Source: Helopsaltes ochotensis (lineage: Eukaryota; Chordata; Aves; Passeriformes; Locustellidae). Taken from it: a DNA stretch of 64,000 bases. The notes under the pieces were generated by a model that was given only the letters and a program-made list of their open reading frames with translations, was not told where the DNA came from and made no database searches. The DNA is taken from the NCBI GenBank assembly GCA_013400155.1, contig VXBM01000215.1, positions 275,240-339,239 on the forward strand, read 5' to 3'. Shown here one piece after another: positions 48,242 through 61,842 of this stretch. A program made the position numbers and the translations under genes. How positions within the stretch are numbered: position 1 is the stretch's first letter; each line of letters begins with the position of its first letter.

Positions 48242-48247
48242 TTTATT
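48242..48247 (-). terminator. Candidate distal polyadenylation signal for MSL2
   Basis: TTTATT on the plus strand is AATAAA on the minus strand, and lies in an AT-rich setting about 2.4 kb after the MSL2 stop. Confidence 0.45.
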
Positions 48248-50139
48248 AAATCAATTTGAATTTTAATATACATTTCAAGAATGTGGCAGCATAAAAGGAA
48301 ATGTTTTTAGAAACAACCTGAATCTACCATTTGCAGTTTTACATTAACCATCAGGGCTCTCCTGTCGACGCTCCGAAACACTCTTGACCTAAGTTCTTCA
48401 ACTTTTGGTACCACATTGAATGCAGCAGTGAGATAGTAAAGATTCCAAATACTCCCACATTTCTGGAGCAAAGGTACTCTGTATTTAATTTAATGCAAGT
48501 CCTAAAAATGTACCATCAACAATCTCTGCAAAAGCATTCGGACACAACCCGTGCTGTGCAGCCACTCCCAGACTCCGGGTTGCTACTTTGCTTACACGTA
48601 GTGGACTAAGAAACAGATTTACATTAGTAGGTCACGATCAAACCACCAAATTAGAGACTGGTAGGATCCCTCTGGGTCAACACAAAAATCACATACAAGT
48701 TTAACTAAATACATTTTAATAGGACATCGTTAAATCTCATGAGGGCTAAAAAACACAGATCTTAGGTACTTGGGTTGGCAAATAAAGACAAGAATACTAA
48801 GAAGCATTTTCCACCATTTACTCATTATCAAAAATATTTTTCAACTCTTCTTGCAAAACAAAAACAAAAAAAGTACAGACTGGACACGTACATCACATTT
48901 TTCTTCCTATGGCTTTAACCCCCCACCCTGCCCACCCCACAAAAAAGACGGGGGGAGAAACAAACCAAAACCAACAAAAAGCTCTGACCACATTCACAGA
49001 AAATGACACCATGGTACACTACAAAACAAAAGGAGGTGCCATTTGTGTCCAAAGGGTTTTGCTCATTTCTCGGTGAGGAACCGTCATTGTACGTGCTTTG
49101 TGCCAAATCAAAGCACACCCAGCGCCGGGCCGGAAAGCACCGCGGGGGCTCTGCCTGAGGAAAAGGGAAGATGGAAGCAGGAAAGGAACTAAAAAAATCC
49201 ACACACTATTTAACATGCTGCTGAAAAAGGAATGGCCTTTAAAAATCGGACAGTAATGTTTGTGTTCGAGTCAGCCCATGTTCGGGTTGTGCTCTCTCAT
49301 TCCAAGAGGAGAATTTCTGCTTCCACAAAGCAATCTCAACTTTTTAGGTTTCCAACGAAGCCCTGAAGGCACAACTCAATCTTGTGCCTGCAATCGTAGT
49401 TAGGGATTGCGCTGAAATCAACCATTTTTGCACAAAGCTGAATTCCTTACAGGAATTCTTTCATTGTAACACTTTTCCAGATAAGCTCGACAACTTTGTG
49501 TTATTTTTCTATTTTTGAGCCTTTTGGCCCAGGTTGAAAAGCAATGACCTTCAAAAGTTGCTTTCAACATTTTAGCAAAAAATGAGATAGGTTCAGGGTG
49601 GAGTGAGTTCTATATAGCTTATTCTGTTTAACAAACACCCCAAAAATTTGACCTTTGATAGCCCTCGATCCTGTGCCCTGGCTGGGAGGTGCCTGTCAGT
49701 GGGAACTCACCTCCTCGGGAGGGGCCCCGGCTCTGTTCCAAACCTGATCAAACAACCCCCCCGGTGGTGATCAGTGCTGCAGAATCTCCCTGTAGCCCTG
49801 GCACTGATCAGCCAAGGACTCCCTGTAACCCACAAACCCCCTTCTCTTCCCTAGAAGCAACAGCAGTAAAACACCAGGGACTCGGGAAAGGGAGAGGATG
49901 GTGCTAACAGAACTTGATAAGGTACCAGTGATGTTCTCCCCCAGCCCAGCCCCTGACTTGTCACACACAGGGGGCTGGCACAGAGGGACAAGTGAGCAGG
50001 GATGTGACCTGTGAAGTGTCAGGAAGACAAACCCCAAGGATGATGTCATTACCAGGATGGACTATCCAAGCTGGAGCTCGACCTTCGCATCCACCCAACC
50101 CTCCTGAGCCTTGCCTGTGGCCTGAGGTGCCTTTTGGCA

Positions 50140-50145
50140 TTTATT
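50140..50145 (-). terminator. Candidate proximal polyadenylation signal for MSL2
   Basis: This is a minus-strand AATAAA about 540 nt after the MSL2 stop. It could give a shorter 3'UTR. It is weaker as a call because the surroundings are not clearly GU-rich. Confidence 0.3.
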
Positions 50146-50685
50146 CGTCTTGCTTGAACTGTATGCTGTTCAGTAGAGGGCACAGCCAGTTCTCCCCATC
50201 ACCACTACCTACCCTTTCCGGAGTGTATCCCCCAGCTCAGTGCTGCCTTTCCCACAGGAATGTCAGGTCATTTCCTGCTCATGGTGACTGTAACCCATCA
50301 AATAATTATTGTTCTACACCATCATCTAGCACAGTTGAGATGCACTATCTGGATGCTACACTGAAGCTGAAGCTTTGACTGAGCACAAAGCATGAGCAAG
50401 TACAATGAGGTCAAATATATTCCTTGTCAAAAGATCTTGTGATAAAATCATTTACATCAGCAATCGATCTCAAACTATGAGGTGCTGTAAGAACTAAAAA
50501 CAGTTTTAGGGTAACTCCTCCATTATCTGCAACTATTTCCCAGACACTAATACACAGAACATAGCAATGAAAAACACTTGATACAAGTGATCTAAACGCA
50601 GGAGCTCCAGCAAGTTAAACAGAACCATAGCTGCCTTAAACCTGTAGCAGTTCCCCTACGGATGGCAGGGAAAAGAAAGAAAGGT

Positions 50686-52283
50686 TTAACAGTCATATCT
50701 CATGTCTATAGCTTCATCCAAACTTTTCTCATCGTGTGTACTGGCAGCTAAAAACGTCGTTACTGGTGACCCTGTCACATTGATTACACTGGTGCTTGTG
50801 CTGGCATTGCGCACGGCAATGCTTGTCACATTAATGCCCAAAGTAAGCCGAGTCTGCTCCAAGGCCTTTTCTGGCACTGCAAAGGCCTCCAGCTTCTTCT
50901 CCCCGTTAGCCATGTAGGAGTTTTGGCAGCCACGGCATATGCAGTCAAGGCAGGCTTTGCGGTTCGAGTAGCAAGGGCAGCGTTGGCCACGGCATGTAAG
51001 AACACTTGGATTTTGGGTGGCACGACCACATTTACACCCTTTCTTTTCTTGTGGCTTTTTATACACAGTTTTTGTCGGGCTTCCTGGCATAACGTTACTG
51101 CTGGGAACTTTCTCCTTTGCCTTGTCCTTTGTTTTCAGCACCCCCGGTTTGGCTTTCGGGTGGGATTTCTTAGGGGCATGTTCTAAGTTCTTTTTCATGC
51201 TTTTGTTAGACAGGAGCACAGTTTTACTGATTTTGGGAGTAGTTCCTCCATTAGGTACAGTCGCAATAGGCTGCAAAGACATTTTGTTTTCCTGTTTGAC
51301 CGTCACAGGAGCCGATGCTCCCAGCGTGGGGCCGCAGATGATGCTGGAGATGGGCAGAGGCTGAACCTTCTCGCTGTCGCTTTCGGAGCGAGAGCGCTTC
51401 CTGTTCAGCTTCGCCACCTTGGGCGTGGCTGCCGTGCAGGAGAGCCCGTGAGGAGAAGCCTCCGTGGACATGAAAATGTTATGGCTGAGGGGAGGGGGAG
51501 AGAGCTGCAGGAAGGGGCCGTTGGCCATGTTCGCCTCCAAGGCGGGCTGCAGGTTGGAGTCGCACACCTCGCCGCTGGACACGGTCTCCAGGCTGCGCAG
51601 CACCTCCTCGACGCTGAGCAGCAGCGACCCGCCCGGCTTGATGTCCTCGCTGAAGCCGCAGATGTCGATGCCCGCGGGGCACAGGTCGCTGGTGGCCACC
51701 GTGTCACACACGGGCTGCAGGCCGCCGGGGATGTCCTCCGTCTTGATGTAATCGCCGGTGCCGCAGACATCGATGGCGCCGGGGTGCTCGGGAGAGGGGA
51801 TGCTCACGCCCAGCTTCTCCACCGACAGCCCGTTGCAGGGGGGCAGCCCGTTGATGACGGAGCCCCGCAGGTCCAGGTTGGGGGTGCTCTCGGGCAGCGC
51901 CGTGAACGCCCCCGGCGCGTCCGTCGCCAGCTCCGAGGTGGAAGGGACCGGGGAATGCGTCAGACACAGAGCCAGGCCCGCGTCCGAGGGCTTCTCCGTC
52001 TCCTCGTGGAGCGGTGCCCCATCCTTGAGCAGGGCCAGCAGGTCCGCAGAGCAATCCACGGCCTGGATGATGTCCCGGGCCAGCGGCGTCTGTGTGATGT
52101 ACTCGCACAGCTTCTTGTAGCAGTTCACCAGGATGCTCAGCTGCTTGTTCTCCTCAAACTGCTCGTAGTCCTTGCACCAGCTACACGAGGGCTTCATCAT
52201 CATCTTCTTGCCTTTACACGTTTTGCAGACATAATGCTGACAATTGGAGTTGGTAGGAGCAATAGGGTCTTGTAGCAAATTTC
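50686..52283 (-). CDS. MSL2: MSL2 terminal coding exon (E3 ubiquitin ligase subunit of the MSL complex), N terminus off-window
   Basis: On the minus strand the exon begins after TTTTTCCCGTAG|GA (entering in phase 1) and runs 532 codons plus the split first one to TAA at 50688-50686. The protein matches human MSL2 (about 577 residues) from roughly residue 48 on. It holds the later six RING zinc ligands (N-C-Q-H-Y-V-C-K-T-C, then P-S-C-S-W-C), a helical C-Y-K-K-L-C-E-Y-I stretch, a variable Ser/Pro-rich middle, a basic K-L-N-R-K-R-S-R-S-E-S patch, and the Cys-rich CXC domain beginning G-C-K-C-G-R-A. It ends M-R-Y-D-C. MSL2 joins MSL1, MSL3 and MOF in the histone H4 K16 acetyltransferase complex; its RING ubiquitylates histone H2B and its CXC domain binds DNA. 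The middle third is unusually GC- and CpG-rich and is the least conserved part. The M-M-M-K start of a known shorter isoform is present. Confidence 0.96.
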
Positions 52284-55200
52284 CTACGGGAAAAAAAAGA
52301 GGAAGATTACGACAGACTTTAGGCAGGTTTCCAGGACACTAGTGTGATGAATTTTTTGTGCTATCAAAAAAAGTTACTCAAAAAGTTCAGTTACTCACAT
52401 GAAAACACCCCATCCCAACAACTGCCCGTACAAATTCTCCCATCTGCCAAGCTGGTTTTAAAACACTGGATAACATAAGAAGGAAACCATCACACCATAA
52501 CTTGTATGCTGCAGCCTTTAGAAACGTTCTCAACTACAACACTACTGATTGCCTTCTCCCCTTCAGCTTTGTCCATGGAAACTTACAGAACACACAAGAT
52601 TTCTATGAATTCACCAAATGTGAAATAATAAACTTCCATGACAACTTACTGCAAAGATTTTAATGGAATTAGTAAAAACAAATGGGAACTGAGCAGAGGG
52701 AAAACTCTGAAAGGAATGTAAAAATTATGAAATATCCACCCCTAAAGGGAAGAAGACACAGCAGACTTTGTGTTATTTTTCATTTAGCATTACGTGAAGG
52801 CATCAGAATAAAGAATTTTTTTCAATGTTTTGCTGTTTAGAATAAAAAACTAATAAAAATCAGCTACTAAAGGAATCCACACACCCCTGATAGCCCAGGA
52901 AGTTTCAGACCCCCAGCACTGACAGTCTGGAAGGTTTTGTCTGCAGATCCCCAAAACTGTGAAAACCTGCAAGAATGCTTTTGGTGTTCCTTAAGAACAA
53001 CTCAAATATTACCTAAGGATAAAATATGAAAGAAGAAGTGAAACTAAATTCTGTATAGAAACAAACTAGTTCCTATATCCAGAAAGTGACAGTATTGCTT
53101 TGCTATTTCCAGGCAGCTCTAGGCCAGAAAGATATTCCATCTCCTAAATTAAATTGCAGAGTATCTACAGTCACCCCAGCAACAGGCCTCCCTCCCCTCC
53201 CAGCAGCACACTGTCAGCTCTGACCAGACCCTTCTCCCAGAAGGAGCCTCTGCAGGATGAGTTACAGCCATCAGGGAATTCCCACACAGATCTTCCAAAG
53301 TGAAAACAATCTGCTGCAACAAGTGAATAAAATTAAACAACTTGGGAACAGGAAGCAAAGTGCACATATCAAATCCGACTGGGATAAAACTCACAAAATA
53401 TCCAAGATATTTTCTCTCATTGCTTGTTTCTCTGAGCCCTTTTCCCTGCATTCCCTGATCCCTCTTTGGAAAGGGCCGCTCCAAGGCCTCCACCTAAGCC
53501 ATCATTCAGTGGGTGTGGCTTGATGTAAACCGGGTTTTGAGCAACAAATCACAAGAGTCAGCGCTCAGGCTGCCATTACAGAGTAATTTGTAATAAATGG
53601 AGAGAAATACAGTTGTTCAGCAAGCTGGCAGGTGGCACACGATGAGCACACATGTGACAAGACCCCACGAAGAAGACAGAAAACACTCATCACACCAAGC
53701 CGGGAAGGTTTAACGCCAACAGATGGAACATGAAGTCACACAGTCCAGCCTGGAGGGGGAATGAGTGGGTTTTTCCCAAGTTCCTTTGCAATGACACAAT
53801 ATAAACAACAACACAGACAGAGGTGGCCATTGTGGTCCTAAATGGGACTTGATGTTAGGAGAAAAGTTCCCTGAAGGGAACAACACCAAAACTTTAAATC
53901 CCACCAGCTCCTCAACGAAGTCCTGTCCTTCAGCACAGAGCTCACCAATAATGGTTCAGCTCCCCTGGATCTTGAGTTCAGGAACAGCAGGAGCCGTGCC
54001 CTGGCCAGTACTGACCCTTCAGAGCCTTGGGACTACAGTGCTCCCAGGGAACCCTCAAAGCCACCAGCATTAATTAATTCCCAATTAAATAATGACACAA
54101 AGAAGCTGGGTGGACTCCTCATCCACCAGTAGTCTCTCTTGGCTCCTCAGGACAATAAGCCTGAGTTATGATGCTTTACAGAACTAAAATAGTTCAGAGA
54201 TGGCACCAAATAAACAAGATACCACCTTAACTTTTAATTAGATTTAAAAAAAAAAGGCATCACCAACATTGCCTTTTACTTTTCCCCCAAAAAATTTGGC
54301 TGAAACTCTGGAATAAATAGAAATGCTAAAAGAGATACAGGAAAATCAAAATTTCTGGAGGCTTCGAGGGAAAAACCAGATGGACTGACAAGACAAAACA
54401 CTTCACATGCTCTCACTGACAGGAAGAACACAGCAAGTTCTACTCCCAGTAAATGCCAGGCAATCTACACTGGAGAGACATTAGGAATGCCTGAGCTGAG
54501 GGAATGTTTTCCCTTTCAACTCATATGTCATTGAAAATTCATTCTTCAAAGATTCTCTTTTTTATGGCTTCTGTGGCACTGTTACTCTCCTCAGTCTTAG
54601 TACTGGCAAGTCCAAAAAAAAAAAAAAAAAGTCAACCACGAGATGCTGATCTCCCATAAAATTAAGTTTCATTACTTGTAATCTCAGGGAGCAGCACTAA
54701 GTCAGCAGCACCGTCCCACAAACAGCACCCTAGCTGCTCTGGAACCTTGAGGTTGTGCAAGGCCAAGATCTCACTTTTGTCTGGTGGCCATCAGTGCTGC
54801 CCCTCTCTAGAAATTGAAAAATTTATTGCCAAAATATAAACATGGTGGACCCTGAAGTTAATACTTCTCCGTGCTTATAATTTAGTATTTCTCTAAGCTA
54901 AATGCAATTTTTCATTTTATTGTGCAGCCATACACCTGCATTAGACCTTTCCACAATTACTCACTGCAGACCTTCAGTTTTTAGCCTGGTGAACCCTGCT
55001 CTGTCTTTTCTCACCCTCTTTAGTAAGGGGTTTATCAATACACCAAAAGCAAAATCCCATTCTTACAAAGCCTCCAATACGAGACTTTCCTTCCACATCA
55101 GCTCCTAACTATCCTGATTTCAGAAAGATTGACTAAATACAGACATTAATATCAGCACTTACAGTTAATAAGGAGCATATACAGAGGAAAAACTTTTAAT

Positions 55201-58200
55201 ATATTATTTACCAAACATCCCAGCTGGTCTGGAAAGGCTGTCCCAGGAGCGAGGTCACTTAAACCACACAGAATGCTTCCTGCTTTGGTCCTTAATGAGC
55301 ATTATTTCACAGCTACAGGGACAGGGGAAGCATCTGCAAATTGTGTCTCAGACCAAAAGGAGGAGAAGAACTGGGAATCAAAACAATTGTTAGGTGTCTG
55401 TAGCCAGCAAAAACGCTCCTAATGGATGAAATTCACTGGGAAGAGAGGCTTGGACAGGTACCTCCAGCCATTCTCACCTATCCTCAGCAAAGGCAGGAAA
55501 GGGCTAAACACAAATAACTAACTTAGGGTCCTTGGGAATGCTACTGGAACATTAATCACTGAAAATTATCTTGGCTTTTCCAACAACCCAAAGTCTTAAG
55601 AACTATTTCATCATTAATTCTTAATTTCAAGAAGAAATTAAGATTTAATAATGAAAAATAATTCTTTTTTTCAGAAAAAAAGAGGTCAAATTTTTCTACA
55701 AGTCCAAATGTATCCCTGGGGTTCATCACCACCGTTTGTCAGGTTGAAATCTTTGATCTTGGCTGCTCTGGGGCCTGCCCAGCCACACGGGCACCGTGGC
55801 AGTGACGGGACACAGGAGGAGAGGGCAGAAGGGAGCTCACCCACCAATGTGTGTGCCCCTCAAACAGCACGGTGAGCACGAGTTCATCTCTAAATCGCCA
55901 CTACAGAAACAGAAATGCTGAGCCTCCACCAAGCTCTGAGGAACAGGACGCTCTACCCATCTGAGGCACACACAGACTTGCACACGCCAAGGACCCCAAA
56001 GTCACATCCACAGCTGGAGCTCTGACAGCTGCACTGCTACATTGTCAGCCTTTTCATTTCGGGATTAAACATCATCCGGTTGTTTCTACTAAAAGAAGTA
56101 GCAACAGCCAGAAAGCTCCAACAATTTGCCACGTCCAAGCTTCAGAGCTGAAGGACAGGAGCTGGTTCTCACTGACTGTGACACCGTGCACAGGGCTTTG
56201 TGCTCAGCCACCCCTCACCGGCAGCACCGCGGGAAGGAGAAGCCCTGCTCTCCCCACACCCTCCCAACTGCTCCCTGCCATTCCACGCAGCCTCTTCTCA
56301 CCCACGAAATGATCAGCTGGAGCCCACTGAAGAATGAGCAGCAGCTCAACGAGGCTTTAAGGCAAAACACAACAGGAAATACCCTCACAAAAGCAGCATC
56401 TCTCAAGTTGGATAAACTCCCTAAAAGCACTATTTGCAAAACTATCTGACGACAGACAGGCAGGCATATGATGAGCAGCAAAAAGGTCTGTCAGCCATCT
56501 GCAGAGGAATACAACAAACGTGTGGGATCTGTTTTAGAGGGGTGGGAGATCTGGGTACATCCTAAGAAACAAGAAAACTGAACACATTTAGACTCACAGA
56601 GGTTAGTGCAAGGGCGAGCTGTTATGGACATGACAGCACAGAAAGGTCTCACAGATCCCAAGTCCTAATATCCCCCCACTTCCAGACCTACACTTGGGGT
56701 GGGCTGGACCATGTTGGATTTGATGCATTTCACCAAAATTGCACCAAAGTCAGGAGTCAGATTCCCCAGGCTGATGTCTGTCCCACCCCTGCCCTAGCAG
56801 TTGTCCCAGGTAGAGCAATGTTGGGCAGCTCCTCTCAGAGAGATCTGCTGGATCCCCATCACCCAGAGATGTCACCCACTGCCCAGCATTCCCAAAGCAC
56901 ATTCCCAAAGCACGGCCACGCTCTCGGCTGAGACATGAACCCAATTTAACCATTTGCAAGATCCCAGGGGCAAAGCTCTGAACCTACGGCTACAGAAGAG
57001 GGCGTGGAGCTAAGGGCAGTTCACAACACCACCACTACAGATGTGTGATCCTTTCGTGGGCTTTGACACAAGGTTCTGTACAGAGAAATTGTTCAATTCA
57101 GCCAAGAAGTAGAAACAAAAAAATGTTTCCCAAAACTCCCAGCACAGAACTCTGAGAAACAATGAGAGTTTCCCAGTGAACTACGAGAAATTATTTCCTC
57201 CCACAAACATCACTCTGCCCTTAGATCACCCCAACCACATCACCAGAATTTGACCAAAACATCCACAAACACTTATAAATTCCCTGTTGGGTGAAATGGA
57301 AATGTGGGGGACAGAAAAAAAGCACTAAAAAAAGACCCAAATCAACTAATAATACTTATTTCAAAATTTTATCAGAGAAAACATTCTGCTGGCTACTGAA
57401 TATTTCTGCACATCCTCCATGAATACACAACTATGAAAAAATTGCTAAGGACACTATAACCCTCATTTAGGGACAGTTGTGACTAATGAATTAATGTTTG
57501 TAAACTCTTTGAAAAAATAAAAACTGCACTGTTTTTGCCTGAGCACCACGGGAACCCAATTTAACCATGATCAGAAGATAGTTGGACTATTTTTCTTCAT
57601 ATTTGAAGAAATACAGTCAACCTCTTTAGCTGAAGTTCAAGGAAGAAAATGACAACAAATTGCATTTTAAGTGCAGAAGGGACTGCCTTGTTCTTTGAGT
57701 CCACCATCCACATAAGAAACAACAGAACATTTTTACTAAGTCCTACGTCAAAGTTATAGCTCTGCTTGAAAGTCCTTGTGTTTACGAAAGCCCTGACAGG
57801 AAAAATTCTAAATGTACTTTTAACAAACCTAGGTGGTAAAGTTCAAACTTGGAGGCTTTAAGAAGATGGATAAATGAATCTTGTTCACCATGCAGTGTAA
57901 AATTTTTACATAACGATGTTTTCCAAAAGTCAAGATTGCTGTATTTTGAGAAGTTTCAAATAGTGAAGTTACCATTTCTCCTACGGGTATTAAATAATAA
58001 CATCTTTTTAAGCTGCAGAAACACTCACAAAAGTGAGAACTTGCTTTGGAAGTTATAGATCAAGTTCACCACATTCCCTGAGCAAACAAAAAGCAATGAA
58101 AACCATTTTTCCACACCAAACAAAAATACAAACATCAGAATCTTAGAGTGAAGTGTGCTCTCCAAGGCCACAGTGTGAGAGGGAGCGAACCGGGGGCCGT

Positions 58201-61200
58201 GACTGCGAGGCTCGGGAGACACGGAATAACAAATGATGCCACTGCGGGGACTCGGTGTAATTCCTCCAGGAGAGCAGGGAAAACTTTGCTCCCTGCAAAG
58301 CACGGTGCTCAGGAAAGGCTGTACTGCCACCACTTCTCAAGTCATTGCCCAGCCCCAGGGAATGTTTTCTGGCCTTACCAAACACTCCAACTCAATATCC
58401 AGGAACGCTGAGTCCATATTTAGACAGCCGGAGGTGTAAATCGTAAGGCAGCAAAGAAAACAAATGCAGAGGAACCGTGCTGGAGTGCTCAGTGCCCACG
58501 GACAGGACAGCTCAGCCATCCCAATAAAGATGCCTCCTGGCAACACATTAACTTCTCTTTAAACACTTGGGAAAACAACCGGTTTAATCAATATCCTCAG
58601 GCACCACCAAAGCCATCCATCACCTCCCAGCTCCTCAAGCAGGAACACTCCTCTCCAATCCCAGCACAAGACAGCACTGCAACTCTCTTTAGATCCACTG
58701 TCGACCAGCTGCCACCAAGGGGACCACAGCTACTTCTCTTCCTACTCAATTTTCTTCTAAGGCAGAGGAGTATTTTTAGTTTAGAAACCATTTAAATTCT
58801 ACTGGCAGAACTTTCTGTTATCAAAACTTCTGCAGTACAATGCAGACAACCTTGACAAAGCAGTTCTCCCAAGAGTCACACACAGGGTTTGAAAACAGGA
58901 AAGGGAAATGAAGTTGAGTAGGGAGATTTTAAGAGGAAATCACCCAACAGGTTCTTGAGTAAAAACTGGTGTATACAGAGATGTGAGACTGGACATTTTA
59001 TAGACAACTGCTCTGCAGACCAAGCACAGAGTACCTGCAGCACAAGGTATTTGTCCCCTTAGTCCCCTAGTCCATGCTCCCTGACGATTGTTTCAGAGAT
59101 GATTTTTTTTTACATTCTTCACAAATTCAGAAGTGCTTTGGCAACCATTAATGACATTTTTAAGGGGAAAATCATGTACTTTTAAAAACTACCAGTAGTT
59201 TTATTTACAGTATTTCCCATAACTGAAAATAAGGGAAAGAAGAAAATGTCAATGGAGAAAATACCTAAAAAAACCCACAGCATCAGACCAATTTTCAAAC
59301 ATAAAAGGCAACTCTGATCTGGCAGCGCAGATCACAAATCACCATTCACTTTCCTCAACCTTGGGAGAATGGACAAGGAGGATGTCCTAAACTAAACTTT
59401 TCCATCACAAAACTTTTAAAACTTGCCTTTTTTCCCCTCTAAAATTCTGTTATCCAAGCTCAACTTAGCCACAGCTCACATCCCAAAGAGGAAAGTCCAG
59501 TATCATCCATATAATTAAGTTTTATTATAATGGGAATTTGTTTCTTCTCCCTTATTCCATGTCTGTGACAGGAAATTGAACTTTCCAGGAAGTTTCAATC
59601 TGTTTAGGTGTCACTCAAGTCTCTCCCTTTCTCTGAGGGAAGTTCAGTCCAACTATCCAGCCCAATTCGCACCATTTCCCAGGGACAGAGTGCAGCCCAC
59701 AGCACTGAGCTCTGTGGGATCTGGAACCACACCCCAGGAGCTGCCGACCAGGGACGGGCACTGCGGGACACAGGAAATGCAGAAGCAAAGGAGAATTAGC
59801 TCAGAAAGAGGTGAGGAAGAGGAGGAGAAGCCTTCACATGAACAGAATGGCACAAAGTGTAAAATTTTACACAACTGTATACCACCAACTATGGAGACAT
59901 TTCAGATCTAGTGCTAAGTATAACTGATTATAATATGTAATTATATTATACACTCCATTCAACTTTGGCAGTACAAAACCGTCGAAACAGGCCACTCCTT
60001 TTCTACAAGAGCAGGAGGGAAATAACATCCTTACACTAATCTTTATATAGAAAAACAAAAGTCAGCAGTTTTTATTTTATTTTTTTGGCATCCGTGCCAT
60101 TGCCCATGCTTGGGAGTTGCTTCCACAATGCCACTGCACCACTGAGCCTTCAGCCCCCTGGGTAAAATTCTCCAGAGCTGCCTCAGAACACCGGATGGGC
60201 TCTGTGAGGTTCCAGTCAGTGCTGCCATGGGTTTCTTTGTTCCTCCCTCCCCTAATCTCCCTAAAGCCACATGTTGTCTCACATCCCCTTACTGGGATTA
60301 CAGGATGCTTAAGACAAGAACTGTATTCTCATCCTGTATTTCCCAGCACCGGCTGGGTTCCTGGCCAAGCACAAAACGTTGTCCTGCAGCCCTGCCAGCT
60401 TCCAAGAGATCCCTCCATCAGCAATAACAATCTCTCACATACCTTTGAAATATCTTTCAGAGATTCTATGATGGAAGTTTTCTATGGATAAAAAGCTAAG
60501 ATGATCTGACTGGCAATCTTACAAGCATTTCAACTGGATTTCAGAGAAGGTTGTTAATGCTGAAAAGACCAATGATTTGCAGTTACCTGCACGGTATCTG
60601 AACCAGAGAATGCTAAGATGTTTATCCCAATAGACAGCACCTTTAAAAGACAGAAGTTTTTTGCACAGATTCTACTATGCTATTTTTAAACTGAATATGG
60701 TATTAATGTGCAATTTTATAATAACCACTTTATTCCAGAGGCTGGAACTTGTATTTCACATCCTCAAAACACACAGGGCACAGCCCTTCTGCCTAATGCA
60801 CACTTGGGAGCAGTTATTTTCAAGTTTTAAAAGCTCTAGGAAATATTGTCTTATACATCCCTATAAAAGGATGATGTATTACCCTACAGCACTGTCCAGG
60901 AAACTGTCACATGATCACACTTAAATCCTAGAAATATACACACAGCTGTTCCAACTACAGCACCAAACCCTTATCACCCATCATGAGGCAAGAGGGAGAC
61001 CTTGAATCCACCCAGAACTGATTCAGCTGACTTACACTGACATACTGTATTTACATTTTGGCTTTCTACTGCTGCAACTCCATGTGTGCCAATCTGAATC
61101 TGAAATCAAGAGCTTTAATTAGAACTTCGTAATTATGTGGGTCCAAAAACTTCTGCCACCCCCTGCTATGTGAGCTGGTGTAAAAGACTATGGGATCACA

Positions 61201-61711
61201 AGGAAATGAGCTGGCTTATGCCTCGTGCTTTGGGAGCACAGTGGAAGCCCAGGAATGTTAGCAGATTTATGTAGCTGGCACTCATTTCTCCTAAAAACAA
61301 TTCCCTAAAATTAAAGGGACTATCTTGACCATGGAATTAATACCTACAGCATAACAAAGCATTACAGAATGCTCTCAAGAGAGATTACACACTGAGAAAA
61401 AGTTGATGACATAAGGAGCACTAATTTGTAGAGTAACTTCCCAAGGGAATTCCTAGAAGTCCAGCACTTGAGACTTTAACCACTGCTGGTACTTCCCACA
61501 GCATTTCTCCAACAGAGCACAGTTTTTAAACCTTTGCACTCAGCACTTTGCAAAGATCTGTGCAAGGAAAGTACCATACTCCAAGTTCCATGTGCATGGA
61601 GACCCAGAGCCAGGTATTTGGGTCTCAATGTCTAAACAAACAGGACAGAAAGAAGCGAGCATCAGAAAAGCTTTCAAGTATTAAAACATAACACCCAACC
61701 CAAACCCACAC

Positions 61712-61842
61712 TGCACAGTTAGCTCAGCTGGTCAGAGCAGGATGCTGACAACTCCAAGGTGCTGGTTCAGTCCCTCATTCACTAACTGCTGCATTCCATG
61801 GCCCTTGTGCGTCCCTTCTAAATCACAATATGCTGGGATTCC
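61712..61842 (+). mobile_element. tRNA-Ile-derived SINE with CR1-like tail (TguSINE1-like)
   Basis: GTTAGCTCAGCTGGTCAGAGC then CTCCAAGGTGCTGGTTC resembles the body of tRNA-Ile. TAGCTCAGCTGG at 61720-61731 is a perfect pol III A box, and GGTTCAGTCCC near 61764 is a near-consensus B box. The acceptor-stem 3' half is missing, and the element continues into GTCCCTTCTAAATCACAATA, a CR1-type 3' end. A functional tRNA is excluded because the stems do not close. Passerine TguSINE1 has this tRNA-Ile plus CR1 architecture. Confidence 0.65.

Larger units (their letters stand above)
48225..50685 (-). other. MSL2: Probable MSL2 3' untranslated region
   Basis: From the stop leftwards the sequence is mostly AT-rich, free of recognised retroposons, and runs to a minus-strand AATAAA at 48247-48242. 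A nearer AATAAA at 50145-50140 could serve a short form. A long 3'UTR is usual for MSL2. The boundary is inferred from the signals only. Confidence 0.55.

Noticed and set aside
51448..52275. 275-codon open frame on the plus strand
   Set aside because: It lies wholly antisense to the MSL2 exon and results from its high GC content. Its product is Arg/Gly/Leu-rich low complexity, with no family match.
61718..61780. A functional tRNA-Ile gene
   Set aside because: It lacks a closing acceptor stem, has base changes in the anticodon arm and runs into a CR1-like tail, so it is a SINE.
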